A stretch of 64,000 nt of DNA from CAVUFH01 sp963740835 (GTDB lineage Bacteria > Actinomycetota > Acidimicrobiia > IMCC26256 > PALSA-610): NCBI GenBank assembly GCA_963740835.1, contig CAVUFH010000007.1, positions 682,001 to 746,000 of the forward strand, written 5' to 3'. The position numbers and the translations under genes are program-made. The notes beneath the pieces were generated by a model, which was given only the letters and a program-made list of their open reading frames with translations, was not told the DNA's origin and did not search any database. Positions 48,064 through 58,356 of this stretch are shown piece by piece. The first letter of the stretch is position 1. Each line of letters starts with the position of its first letter.

Positions 48064-48987
48064 ATGTCGATGCGGAAGCAGCTCCCCAACCGGTCATGCG
48101 CGTCCGTGCTGTGCGCGAGCACGGTGCTCGCGTTGCTCGCCACGTTCGCCCCGTTCGTCGACGCCGCGCCCGCGGCAGCTGCGTCCGCGGCCGGTGCATG
48201 CGCGGGGACCAGCGGCGTGACCGTCGTGGTCGACGCGCGGAACGCCGGTGGCGGCATCAGCGTGCGCTGTGCGCTCGGGCCGCAGCCGAGCGGGTGGAAA
48301 GCGCTCGAGAACGCGGGTCACACGCTGACGTCACCGCCGCGCTATCCGGGCACGGCGGTCTGCCAGATCGACGGGCTCCCACAGGCGGGTTACCCGACGT
48401 GTTGGGAGACCAACGTCTGGTGGTACTCGCGAGCGGCGAACCCGAACGGCGCGGACTGGAGCGAGAGCGGCACGGGCGCCTCGACGTACGCGCCCGCGCC
48501 CGGCAGCGTCGAGGGGTGGAAGTACCGGAGCCTCTCCGACCCGAACCGATTCCCGCCGTCCGGCCCCGGGTTCGGTGTCGCGGTCGCTCCCGTCGATCCG
48601 CCTGCCGCGTCACCGCCCGCGACCAAGCCGCCGAGCTCCGGCGGCGTCAACCCAGGTGGCAAACCGCTCGCCTCGAACGGCGGCGCCGCTCCGACGACGC
48701 CGCCGACGGCACCGAGCCCGACCGCGGCTCCGGGCGCGGCGGCCGCGGTGACCACCAGCACGATCGCGGCGGAGCTCGTTGCGCCTGACGACGCAACAAC
48801 CACGAGTCGAGCGAACTCGCGAACGGGCACGACGAGCAGCGACAAGCGCGCGCTCGCGGGCGTCGATGTCAGCAGCACCAAGGGCAGCGGCGGCATCCCG
48901 TTCGGCACGATCTTCGGAGCGGTCGTCGTGCTGGCGTTGGCGGCGGCCGCCGCCGTCGTCGCGTACCGCCGCGCCCGCCCCGCCTAA
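48064..48987 (+). CDS. Secreted, membrane-anchored protein behind a B12 riboswitch (DUF4430-like?)
   Basis: 307 residues from ATG 48064. Signal peptide (VLALLATFAPFVDA), one beta-rich domain of about 130 residues with four conserved-looking Cys (CAGTSGVTVVVDARNAGGGI, ISVRCALG, GTAVCQIDGLPQAGYPTCWE, then WWYSRAANPNGADWSESGTG and YAPAPGSVEGWKYRS), a Pro/Ser/Thr linker, and a C-terminal span (FGAVVVLALAAAAAVVAYRR). The domain recalls the DUF4430 beta domain of intrinsic factor, but I cannot prove this. Divergent partner of the toroid lipoprotein. Confidence 0.7.
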   Translation: MSMRKQLPNRSCASVLCASTVLALLATFAPFVDAAPAAAASAAGACAGTSGVTVVVDARNAGGGISVRCALGPQPSGWKALENAGHTLTSPPRYPGTAVCQIDGLPQAGYPTCWETNVWWYSRAANPNGADWSESGTGASTYAPAPGSVEGWKYRSLSDPNRFPPSGPGFGVAVAPVDPPAASPPATKPPSSGGVNPGGKPLASNGGAAPTTPPTAPSPTAAPGAAAAVTTSTIAAELVAPDDATTTSRANSRTGTTSSDKRALAGVDVSSTKGSGGIPFGTIFGAVVVLALAAAAAVVAYRRARPA

Positions 48988-49014
48988 GCGGCCGGGTGGA
49001 GACGCGTCGCGCCG

Positions 49015-49383
49015 TCAGGCGGTTGCGAGCTCCGCCCAGAAGGTCTTGCCGACTTCGTGACGATCGACGCCGGTCGCGAGGGCAAGGCGTTCGACGATGT
49101 GCAGCCCGAAGCCGTCGCTGCTGTCGACGTCGGGCGCGGGGCCCGAGTCGCGCACCGCGATGCGCACGGCGCTTCCGTCTGTCTCGACCAGCAGCCCGAC
49201 CGGGCCGGAGCCGTGCTTCACCGCATTGGCGACGAGCTCGGACACGACGAGCGCCACGTTCCGCCGAACATCGGCCGGCACGCTGCACACGACGAGATCG
49301 CGCGCGTACGGAACCGACTCGAGCACCGGAGGCAGCTCGCGGTCGACGAGCGTCCGGGCTTCGCGGTCGGACACGGTGCTCAT
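49015..49383 (-). CDS. RsbW-like ATP-binding protein
   Basis: 122 residues from ATG 49383. GHKL ATPase fold: N box LVVSELVANAVKHGSG, G1 VRDSGPAPD and G2 GFGLHIVERLA. Small serine-kinase/anti-sigma type that binds or phosphorylates anti-sigma antagonists. No STAS partner is seen nearby. Last gene of a minus-strand operon with 4-bp overlaps. Could act on a sigma factor encoded elsewhere. Confidence 0.85.
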   Translation of the reverse strand: MSTVSDREARTLVDRELPPVLESVPYARDLVVCSVPADVRRNVALVVSELVANAVKHGSGPVGLLVETDGSAVRIAVRDSGPAPDVDSSDGFGLHIVERLALATGVDRHEVGKTFWAELATA

Positions 49384-49772
49384 CCGACCGCGACCTGGAC
49401 CGGAACGTCGTCCACCGACTCCACATTCGACTTCACACGGTCGATCGAGAGGTCGTTCAAGCATCCGAGGAGTCGCTCCTTGCCGTGCTCGCCGAGCGAC
49501 GGCGTCATGGCGAACCGGTAGTTGCCGCCGCCGATCGGTACGACGCCGCGCCCGACGAGATCGCCGGCGACGGTTGCACTGCACTTGCCCCACAGCGCGA
49601 CCGCTGCGGTGTCGAGCGACTGGCGGAAGTGCCGTCCGTCGACGTGGAAGACGACTTCGGTCTGCTTGTCGTGGTCGCGATCGTCGTTGCGGGTCTGCGT
49701 CGCATCGCCGAGCGCGTCCACGACGAACGCGCCGATGATGAGCAGCACGCCCAGGATCATCACCCGTTTCAC
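49380..49772 (-). CDS. Small membrane-anchored protein, unknown
   Basis: 130 residues from GTG 49772, which the 4-bp overlap with the upstream gene supports. One N-terminal span (VMILGVLLIIGAFVVDALGD), then a soluble domain with TEVVFHVDGRHFRQSLDTAA, ALWGKCSATVAG and DDVPVQVAVG. Two Cys (in GKCS and LGCL). No family recognised. Likely faces outside. Confidence 0.65.
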   Translation of the reverse strand: MKRVMILGVLLIIGAFVVDALGDATQTRNDDRDHDKQTEVVFHVDGRHFRQSLDTAAVALWGKCSATVAGDLVGRGVVPIGGGNYRFAMTPSLGEHGKERLLGCLNDLSIDRVKSNVESVDDVPVQVAVG

Positions 49773-50284
49773 GACGCGCGTCCTCGGCCGGGCGCGAACA
49801 GCGACAGCGGGTCGGCGTCTCGCGCGATGAGACCGTCGGCAGGCGGCGCGATCGACTCGAGCTGCAGCGCGAGCCCGCGCTCCATGCCCTTGCCTGCGGT
49901 CGCGCGCGCGATCCGTTCGACGACCCACGCGATCCCCGACACGATGACGCCCGCGCCGAGCAGCACCGGCACGAACACATTCGTGCTCTCGGGCCGCAGC
50001 CACGCGAAGTGGTTGCGTGCCGGGGGCGCGGACTCGCGGATGCGCGCGAGCACCTGCGGACGAGGGTCGCGCCGCCCCGGCGTGGTCGACACGATGCTCG
50101 TGCGGAGCCGGCCGATGCGATCCAGGACGAGTGCCCCGACGAGACCGATCTCAGCGGCGAGCAGGATCACGCCCGAGGTCAGCGCGCGGTTCCACTCCCA
50201 CCGCGTCAGGTATACGAAGAAGTAGTAGCCCGACGCGGCGATGGTCACGACGGCGGCCAAGTACGCAATGCGACGACCGGTCAT
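49769..50284 (-). CDS. Multi-span membrane protein, unknown
   Basis: 171 residues. Three spans: IAYLAAVVTIAASGYYFFVY, ALTSGVILLAAEIGLVGALV, and VFVPVLLGAGVIVSGIAWVV, with a basic loop between. No domain recognised. Overlaps both neighbours by 4 bp, so belongs to the operon with the PEP-synthase-like enzyme and the RsbW-like ATPase. Confidence 0.7.
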   Translation of the reverse strand: MTGRRIAYLAAVVTIAASGYYFFVYLTRWEWNRALTSGVILLAAEIGLVGALVLDRIGRLRTSIVSTTPGRRDPRPQVLARIRESAPPARNHFAWLRPESTNVFVPVLLGAGVIVSGIAWVVERIARATAGKGMERGLALQLESIAPPADGLIARDADPLSLFAPGRGRAS

Positions 50285-52353
50285 GCCGCCACCTCCTCGC
50301 TTGATGCGGCGGACACCTCGCCGGTGCTCCCGTCGACGACGACCGCGGTGCCGGCGGGGAAGCGCGTCGTCGCGCCCTCCACACCGACGACCGTCGGCAC
50401 ACCGAATTCACGAGCGAGGATGGCAAGGTGGGACAGGACGCTGCCCGTCTCCGACACGAGACCTCGCAACCCCGGCAACAGTGATGCGAGCCCAGGATCG
50501 AGCGTGCGCACCACGAGCACAGCGCCGTCGGCGGGGAGCGCTTCCGCTGGGAACACCACGCCCGTGGCCCTTCCGCCACCCGCACCGCGGCCGCCACTGC
50601 CGGCGTCGGACGGGGTCCGAATCGCGACGACTGCGCCCTCCGGCGTCAGCCGGAACTTGGCGGGAAGCGGTGCACCCTCGAGCACGACCGGCGCGGGTGC
50701 CACGAAGGCGAGCTCGCGACGCACGAGTGCCCGCAGCTCCGCGAAGGTGAGCGCCCGCACCGCCGACGCCTCGGACAGTTGGCCGCCTTCGAAGAGGCGC
50801 CGGCCGAGCGCGATCGCGGCGCGCGCCGTCAGCTCTTGCAGCCAGCGGCCTCGCAGGCGCAACGCCTCGCGCAGCAGCTGCTCCTCGTCCGCATCGGGAG
50901 CCGGCGGCATCGCCGCAGGGACGGGAGGCAGCTCGATGGGCACGCCGATCGCCGGCGGCACCAGCGCGAGCAGCACCGGGTGCCGTGCGACGAGGTCCTC
51001 GTCGCTGACATCTGCGCTGCGCTCGTTCGTGAGCACGCGCAATGCCGCGGCCGCGGCTGTTACCGGAACACTTTCTTCGTCGAGCAGCTGACCGGCAAGC
51101 ATCTCGTGGCCGTACACCGACCGCAGCGCGGTGCGCGTGCCGTCGAGCAGCCCGATCAACTCACGGTCCGAGAGCTGCGACAGCTCGGGTACGTCGGCGA
51201 GCATCTCGTCGATCTCTTCGACAAGATCGCGTGCCAGGCCGGGGAGCGCCGCGCGCAACCGACCGACCTGCCACGCGACCTTGAGTCGCCGCATCGGGGG
51301 CCTTGGATCGATACGGGCGAGCAGGGAACGAGCGCCGGTCGGCCGCTCGATGCCGAGCAGTTGCAGATCGACGGCGACATGACCGTTGACGTCGACGATG
51401 ACCGGCGATGCCGCGACCTTCTTCGTCGCGGCGCCTCCACTGATTCGGAGCACCTCGCGCAGCGCCTCTCGCATCGGCTCGACCCACAGGTCGAGCTCGA
51501 GCGGCGCGAGCGCGTTCGGGAAGGTCTCGGCAACGGGACCCGGCCCGAACACCGGACCGACCGCATCCGCGTCGCTTCCCGTCGCGGTGATGGGGCGACT
51601 CTGGAGCATGACGACGTCATCGTCGACGATCGCCCACTCCACGTCCTGCGGGCCGCCGAACACACCAGCGGCGAGCTTCTGCAAGCTCACGAGCCCGCGC
51701 ACGTTGTGATCCACCGCGCGGATGGAACCGCTCGCCTCGATCACCTTGCCGCGCGCGGTGAGCGTGATCGTCACGCCGTCGACCTCGCCGCTGACGAGTT
51801 GATCAGGACCACCCGGAACCGCGGCGATCACGAAGCGATCACGCCGTCCGGAGACAGGGTCGGCGCCGAACATGACGCCACCGGCGTCGGGAACAAGGAA
51901 CGGCTGGACGAGAACGGCCATGCGACCCGCGACGGGGAGACCTTCGTGCACGGCTACACCGCTCGCGACCACTGCGCGCACGGCGTCGACGAATCCGTCC
52001 CAGCCGCGCACGTCGAGCACGGACTCGAAACGGCCCGCCATCGATGACTCGACGCCGTCTTCCACCGTCGACGACGAACGCACGACGAGCGCGCGGCTGC
52101 CGTTGTCGGTCAGGTCCGCCCACTCCCGCCGCACGGCGCTGACGACGGGAACCGGCGTGCCGGCCACGACCGCATCCGCGGCATCGGGCGGGAGCACGAA
52201 GCCGGGGAGAACCGGCAGGCCCGCCTGGTGGGCGCGTGCGAGCGCGGAGGCCTTGGCGCCTGCGCACTCGGGTTGGGTGGCGTCCGCCAGACGCACGACG
52301 GCGCGGTCGGAGCATTGGTTCTGATCGGTGCAGACCACCGGAAGTCCTTTCAC
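50281..52353 (-). CDS. PEP-synthase/pyruvate phosphate dikinase-like enzyme
   Basis: 690 residues from GTG 52353, which gives a GTGA overlap with the gene before; GTG 52338, with AAAGGA before it, is an alternative. N-terminal ATP-grasp domain (ALVVRSSSTVEDGVESSMAG, GGVMFGADPVSGRRDRF, QDVEWAIVDDDVVMLQSRPI). C-terminal swivelling domain with the phospho-His motif SETGSVLSHLAILAREFGV. Lacks the PEP/pyruvate TIM barrel of true PEP synthase, like rifampin phosphotransferase. Its acceptor is unknown. Confidence 0.82.
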   Translation of the reverse strand: MKGLPVVCTDQNQCSDRAVVRLADATQPECAGAKASALARAHQAGLPVLPGFVLPPDAADAVVAGTPVPVVSAVRREWADLTDNGSRALVVRSSSTVEDGVESSMAGRFESVLDVRGWDGFVDAVRAVVASGVAVHEGLPVAGRMAVLVQPFLVPDAGGVMFGADPVSGRRDRFVIAAVPGGPDQLVSGEVDGVTITLTARGKVIEASGSIRAVDHNVRGLVSLQKLAAGVFGGPQDVEWAIVDDDVVMLQSRPITATGSDADAVGPVFGPGPVAETFPNALAPLELDLWVEPMREALREVLRISGGAATKKVAASPVIVDVNGHVAVDLQLLGIERPTGARSLLARIDPRPPMRRLKVAWQVGRLRAALPGLARDLVEEIDEMLADVPELSQLSDRELIGLLDGTRTALRSVYGHEMLAGQLLDEESVPVTAAAAALRVLTNERSADVSDEDLVARHPVLLALVPPAIGVPIELPPVPAAMPPAPDADEEQLLREALRLRGRWLQELTARAAIALGRRLFEGGQLSEASAVRALTFAELRALVRRELAFVAPAPVVLEGAPLPAKFRLTPEGAVVAIRTPSDAGSGGRGAGGGRATGVVFPAEALPADGAVLVVRTLDPGLASLLPGLRGLVSETGSVLSHLAILAREFGVPTVVGVEGATTRFPAGTAVVVDGSTGEVSAASSEEVAA

Positions 52354-52586
52354 GCGGCCGCGACTGCGGCTTGCACGGTGTCGACGGTGACGGGCTCGTG
52401 GTGCACCGCTCGGGCCCACGCCTCGAGGCTGAGCTCGGCGGCCCGGCGGAGGTAGGCGTCAGCGAGAACGGGGTTGACCTTGCGAGCCTGGACACGAAGC
52501 GTGCGGGCCCGAGCGAGCAACGATGCCGCGCTCTCGGACCTGGGCAACGCCTCGAACGGGCGGTTGGTGTCCGTGAGTGCGTTCAT
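52350..52586 (-). CDS. Small protein, unknown (78 residues)
   Basis: From ATG 52586 with GAAGGGGAAC before it, a good ribosome site. MNALTDTNRPFEALPRSESA then LLARARTLRVQARKVNPVLA and AYLRRAAELSLEAWARAVH. Helical, soluble. First gene of the operon; ends with GTGA overlap to the next. No family recognised. Nothing seen in 52587-52789 upstream beyond promoter-like space. Confidence 0.6.
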   Translation of the reverse strand: MNALTDTNRPFEALPRSESAASLLARARTLRVQARKVNPVLADAYLRRAAELSLEAWARAVHHEPVTVDTVQAAVAAA

Positions 52587-52789
52587 AGCTGTTCCCCTTC
52601 GGGCGTAGATCCGGTGATGCTGCGTATTTTGCGAGCCGGGCCTTGTGGAACCCTTGCGGCCGGCTGAAGCCGTGAATACGACGAACAGGCGTCGTGGATT
52701 CGACCTCGCGCGCCGGCGAAATCGATCGGTCTTCGCGCACGCATGCGATGCCGCCCCCACGACGCCGCCCCCAGTGGATGGGGTGGTGG

Positions 52790-55700
52790 TCAGTGAGCGA
52801 GCGTGCTCGCGCTGTCCGCGACCATCGGCGTGCCGAGCTCCTCGGCAACGCGGATGACCGCGGGGGCGAGGAACTCGACCCGTTCGCGGTCGCCGCTGTC
52901 GTTTCGCGCTGCGAGCGCCTGGGCGAGCCCGAGTCGTGAGCGGTTCGCGTAGATGCGCGCGCCGACCGCTTCCTCGATGTCGATAGCGCGTTCGTAGCAC
53001 GCGATCGCGTCGTCGAGGCGCCCGAGCGTCCGTGCGACCTCGCCGCGCGACCGGTCGACGGAACCGAAGCACAGGTGACCGGTCGCGAGCAGTCCGACTG
53101 CGCCCGCTTGGGTGTCGAGCACCCGCCCGACGAGCTCGGCCGCGGCTTCGTGGCCGGTCGCCGCGGCCGCCTCCGCGATCTGTGCGGTGTGCAGGGGAAT
53201 CATGAGGTCGTTGCCGTCCGCGAAGGGGCCGATCGCGAGCACGGTGTCGAGGACCTCGCGCGCTTCGTCGGTGCGGCCGTGTTCGGCCGCGATGGTCGCG
53301 ACACCCGTGAGCAGCGCCGCCGCGAGATGGGGTTGGAGCTCCGCCGAGGCGCGCAACGTCGCTTCCAGTTCGCCATGGCGCCCCTGCTCTCGCCGCAGCC
53401 GGAACATCTGCGCGCCGTACGCGGTCCAGGCCGCCGGTTCGTTGGATGCGAGGTTGCGTTGGAACGCGTCGTGCACGAGTTGCTCGGCATCGTCGAGCCG
53501 GCCCTCGACGAACGCGAGCATCGAGCGGTACCACGCGAGCTGAACGTGGAAGGCGTAGTGGCCCAGTCGTTCGGCGAGGACCTGGCACGCGGCGAAGTCG
53601 GCGTCGGCCGCGGCGCGGTCACCCGACTCGAGATGATCGACCATGCGGAAATGGCGGCCGATCAGCTCCGCGTAAGCGATGCCGTTGGTGGCCGCGACGC
53701 CTACCAGCTCGTCGTCGAGCGCGAGGCGGCGGTCCAGGTTGTCGGGCGCCCACGACACGAGCAGCTCGGAAGCGAGCGCAGCAGTGAGCGCGACCGGATC
53801 GTCGAGGCGACGTGCCATCTCGAGTGCCTCGCCGCTGAGCGCGCGCCGGCGTTCACGCGTGAACGCGAAGTACCCCTCGACCGCGAGCCGCGCGAGAAGT
53901 TCGCACCGCAACACCGAGTATTCGTCGTCCTCTTCGTCTGCGAGCGTCTCGAGCGCGCGCTCGAGGTATGCGACGAGGTCGAGGTCGGCGACGCCGAACT
54001 CGTCCCACCATCCCCAGAATCCGCCCCCGCCTATGCCGAGCACCGCGCGCGCAATGCGAACGGGATCGCCTTCGGTGCGAGCGCGCTCCATGGCGCGTCG
54101 CAACACGAGCCGCGCGTCGCCGAGCCGCCCGGTTGCCCGTAACGCCCAGCCGAGACCGATCAGCAGATCGGTACGCGTCTGCCAGCTGCCGACGTCGTAG
54201 ACGTCGACGAGCTCGAGCGCGCGCTCGTACGTGGGGATCGCGTCTTCGTACGCGAGCTGCGCGTTCAGCCGGTCGGCGGCGCGCTGGCCGTACAGCACCG
54301 CCTTCAACGCGTCGCCCGCGGGCGCGGCCTCGGCGAAGTGGTACGCGCATTCGGTGAGGAAGCCAGGGTTCCGTTCGCCGTGCAGCTCTTCGATCGCCTC
54401 GCCGATGCGCCGGTGCAGCCGGATGCGCCGCAACGACGTGAGATCGTCGACCAACGTCTCCCGCACCAGCTCGTGCGAGAACCGGAAGTGCCCGAGCCCG
54501 TCGTGCGCTTCGTCGACGATGCCGGCCATCCACGCGGCCTCGACGAGATCGAGGGCGCGGTCCTCGTCGATGCCGCACACGTGCGCGACGAGAGCAACGT
54601 CGAACTCGCGGCCCGCGATCGCGCCGGCAGTGAGCACCGAGATGGCTTCCTCCGGGAGGCGCGAGAGTCGGGTGCGCAGCACGTCGCGCACACCTTCGGG
54701 AACGGGCGCGTCCGTCGTCGCGTTTCTGAGCTTGCCTTCGTCTTGCAGGAGCCGAACGAGCTCGCCAACGAAGAACGGGTTGCCGGCGGTGCGGTCGTGC
54801 AGCGAGTCGGCGAGGTTCGGGTCGGCGTCGTCACCCACGACTGCGGCGACGTAGTCTCCGACTTCGTCGAGACTGAGCCCGGTGAGTGACAGCCGCTCGA
54901 GCTCGGCGACGCGCGCGAGCGTGGCGAGCGTGTTCGCGAGCGGCGGGGTGCGCGCTTCGGCTTCACGGAACGTGCCCACGAGAAACACAGGCGAGTCCTG
55001 TACTGCGCCGACGGTGAACTCGAGCAGACGCAGCGAGCTCTGGTCGGCCCAGTGCAGGTCATCGAGCACCACGACGAGCGCCTGGCGCGTCGAGAGGTTG
55101 CGCACGAGCGTCGCGACCGCCTCGAAGAAACGGAACCGAGCTGATTCCGCGTCGGGTGCGTCATCGGCGACCGTGACGAAACGGGCGTAGTCGGGGACAA
55201 CACGCGCGATGTCGGCGCCGTTTCCTTCGATCGCGGTGGCGAGCGCGTCGGCGGGCGTGTCCGCCGCGACCTTGCGCAGGACCTGCACCCATGGCCAGAA
55301 CGCGGGCGCGCCGTCGCCTTCCCACCCGCGCGCCCACACGACCTGCATGTGCTGACTGCGCGCGTGCGCGCTCGAGCTCCTCACACAGCCGCGTCTTGCC
55401 GATGCCCGGTTCGCCCGACAGCAGGGCGAGGCGCCCGGAGCCACCCTGCACTTCACCGAGCCGGCCGAGCAGCCGCAGCCGTTCGTGCGTGCGCCCGACA
55501 AAGGTGGCACTCAGCGTCTCCTCGGGCTCCGCACCGGAATGCCGGTAGCCGGCCCGAGCCTGCCAGCCGAGGTCGGGGTCCTGGGCGAGGATCCGCTCCT
55601 CGAGCGCGCGCAGGCCGGGACCCGGCTCGATCCCGAGCTCCTCGACCAGAACGTCGCGCGCGTCCTGATAGGCGCGCAGCGCGTCGGCCTGCCGGCCGGA

Positions 55701-56351
55701 GCGGTAGAGGGCGAGCATGAGCAGCTCACGGAACCGCTCTCGCACGGGATACTCCTTGGCCAGGCGTTCGGCCTCGACCGCCACCGACGTGTGGCGACCT
55801 CGCTCGAGGTCGATGGTCAGCTGGGTCTCGAGCGCGATCAGATAGAGGTCCTTCAGCCGCTCGCACTCGGACTGGGCCCACGTTTCGTACGCGACATCGG
55901 CGAGCGGCTGGCCCCGCCAGAGCGAGAGCGTGTCGGCAAGGAAGACCGCGGCGTCGTCGAGGCGGCCGAGCTCGCGGGCCTCGATCGCGGACGTGATGTT
56001 GCGCTCGAAGCGGGCCGCGTCGACCTGCTCCGGTGCAATGTCGAGCACGTACCCGGGGGGGCGGGTCACGAGCACGGTCGCGGGCGCCCCGGCAGTTCGG
56101 TTCGGCTCCAGGACCCGGCGGAGGTTGGACACATAGGCCTGCAGCGTCGAGGTCGCCGCCGCCGGCGGCTCACCGTGCCAGAGCTGGTCGATGAGGCGGT
56201 CGACGGAGACGACGCGCCCCGGTTCGAGGAGCAGGAGCGCGAGCAGCGCGCGGTGTTTGGGCGCGCCGAGCTCGATCGGACCCGCCTCGGAGGTGACGGC
56301 GAGCGGGCCGAGCAGCGAGAACTCCAGACGTTCCACGGACAAGATGCCCAT
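52790..56351 (-). CDS. BTAD/SARP-type regulator with AAA and TPR domains, frameshifted
   Basis: From ATG 56351: winged-helix domain (EFSLLGPLAVTSEAGPIELG, KHRALLALLLLEPGRVVSVD), BTAD helices (ESERLAKEYPVRERFRE and RAYQDARDVLVEELGIEPGP), P-loop SGEPGIGKTRLCEELERARA. The frame breaks near 55355; the next frame picks up HMQVVWARGWEGDG and runs to 52790 through VVLDDLHWADQSSLRLLEFT (Walker B) and many TPR-like helices. Corrected length about 1187 residues, typical of large AfsR-like regulators. Divergent from a shorter relative at 56416. Confidence 0.85.
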
Positions 56352-56415
56352 TCTCGCTGGTCGGGACCTTCCGACCCAAGCGAATCCCAAGCTGACGCCC
56401 GTACCGTCGGGTTCG

Positions 56416-58284
56416 ATGCCGGATCCGGAGCTCCCCGGCGACATCCGCGCGACCATCGGCCGGCGGGTGGAGCTGCTCGCAGAAGACACCCGGCGCATGG
56501 TCGCGGCGGCCAGCGTCCTCGGTCGCCGATTCGACGTCGCGACACTCGCCGCCACGACGCGCACCGATCGGGCCGTCGTCGCGGCCGCGCTCGCCGACGC
56601 GGTCGCGGCCGAGGTCGTGATCGACGAAGGCGACGGCCGCTACTTCTTCTCGCACGCACTGGTGGAAGCCACGCTCTACGAGTGCCTCACCCGGACCCGT
56701 CGGGCGCGACTGCACCGCGCCGCGGCCGAGGCATTGGAACAGCTCCAGCCGGAGAACCCACCGCTCGCCGCGATCGCGCACCACTACTGCCTCGCCCTGC
56801 CAACCGGTGACCCGCGGCGCGCCGTCGACTACGCGCGCCGGGCAGGCGAAGAGGCGGCCGACCGGGGCGCGTCCGAGCAGGCGGTGCAGCACTACGAACA
56901 GGCCCGTGCCGTCGCGGGGATCGGCACCGACAGCGTGCTCGAGGTCCCGCAGCAGACGAGCCTGCTGTGCGACCTGGGCGAGGCGTACGAAGCGACCGGC
57001 CAGCACGAACGCGCGCAGGAGGTCTACGCGGCCGCGATCGAACTCGCCGAGGCGGCCGACGACGCGGCCGGACTGGCTCGAGCCGCGCTCGGACTACTGG
57101 GCGGGGTCGACGAGTCGGTCGGCTTCAACCTCGCCGGCGCCGACGAAACGCTCGTCCGCATGCTCGACCGTGCCCGGGTCCACCTCCCGGCCGACGCGAT
57201 GCGCCTCCGCGCGCTGGTCACGGCGCGGCTGGCCGGCGCCCGCTACGACGCGGGCGAGGTCGAAGTCGCGCAGCAGCTCAGCGCCGACGCGCTCGAGCTC
57301 GCCCAGAAGGCCGGCGACGCACCGGCGATCGCGGTGGCGCTTGCAGTCCGCCACACCGCACTCTCGTGCCCGGAGGCGCTCGCGGACCGGCTGCAGCTGG
57401 ACGACGAGTTGCGGAAGCTCGGTCGTGCGTTCTCGGTGCAAGCGGAAGTTTGGCGTGTCGGTGACCTGCTCGAGTGCGGGCGGCTGTCGGAAGCGGACGC
57501 GGCGATGGCCGAGATGGCGCACGGCGCGCTCGCGCGCAGCCAACCGCGAGCACAGTGGTACGGCGGGCTGTACAAGACCATGCGCGCGCAGGTGCGCGGC
57601 CGCATCGACGAGGCGTCGGTGTATTGCGAAGAGGCGCGGCGCATCGGTGCGGCAATCGGCGCGCGTACCGCCGGCATCACCTACGCCGTGCAATCGCTCT
57701 TCGTCGCGCGGGAGCGGCGCGAGCTCGGCGGGCTGGCCGAAGTGCTCGACGCGCTGGCGGCCGAACATCCCCACCAACCGGGATTCGTCACGACCTCGGC
57801 GTGGGTCCGCGTCCAGACCGGGCAGCTCGAGGACGCGCGCCCGCAGTTCGAGCAGTTGGCCGCCGGTTTCGACTCGGTACCGCGCAACGGTGTGTGGCTC
57901 GCGAACATGCGACTGCTCGCCGAGATCGCCCACGCGCTCGACGCACGCGAGCACGCGGCGACCCTGTACGAGATGCTGCTTCCATACCGTGATCGGTTCA
58001 TCGTGACGTCGCGCGTGCTCACGTTCATGGGGTCGGTGGAATACCCACTCGGCCTGCTCGCGCTCACGACCGGCGCGCTCGACGATGCCGAAGCGCATTT
58101 GACGCGCGCCCGGGACTCGCACGTTGCGCTCGATGCGCCGTTGCTCAGTGCCCGTACCGACCTTGCGCTCGCCGAGCTGCGCGCCGCCCGCGGCGACGAC
58201 GTCGGCGCCCGCGCGCTGCGCGCCGAGGTGCGGTCACTGGGCGAGGCCAACGGCTGGGCCGATCTGGTCAACGACGCAACCTGA
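56416..58284 (+). CDS. N-terminally truncated AAA/TPR regulator homologue
   Basis: 622 residues from ATG 56416. It begins in the middle of the family: LPGDIRATIGRRVELLAEDT, RMVAAASVLGRRFDVATLAA and VIDEGDGRYFFSHALVEATL correspond to the segment after the ATP-binding core of AfsR/LuxR-type ATPases. About 500 residues of TPR-like helices follow. DNA-binding and P-loop parts are absent. Only 64 bp separate it from the BTAD gene start, so a shared promoter is likely. May still work as a TPR interaction protein, or be a decapitated copy. Confidence 0.7.
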   Translation: MPDPELPGDIRATIGRRVELLAEDTRRMVAAASVLGRRFDVATLAATTRTDRAVVAAALADAVAAEVVIDEGDGRYFFSHALVEATLYECLTRTRRARLHRAAAEALEQLQPENPPLAAIAHHYCLALPTGDPRRAVDYARRAGEEAADRGASEQAVQHYEQARAVAGIGTDSVLEVPQQTSLLCDLGEAYEATGQHERAQEVYAAAIELAEAADDAAGLARAALGLLGGVDESVGFNLAGADETLVRMLDRARVHLPADAMRLRALVTARLAGARYDAGEVEVAQQLSADALELAQKAGDAPAIAVALAVRHTALSCPEALADRLQLDDELRKLGRAFSVQAEVWRVGDLLECGRLSEADAAMAEMAHGALARSQPRAQWYGGLYKTMRAQVRGRIDEASVYCEEARRIGAAIGARTAGITYAVQSLFVARERRELGGLAEVLDALAAEHPHQPGFVTTSAWVRVQTGQLEDARPQFEQLAAGFDSVPRNGVWLANMRLLAEIAHALDAREHAATLYEMLLPYRDRFIVTSRVLTFMGSVEYPLGLLALTTGALDDAEAHLTRARDSHVALDAPLLSARTDLALAELRAARGDDVGARALRAEVRSLGEANGWADLVNDAT

Positions 58285-58356
58285 GCCAGCCCCGAGGCGG
58301 GCGCCGGCGCTCGCGGCGCGGTTTCGATCCGAACAGGCGTTCGCTACCCTGTCGGA

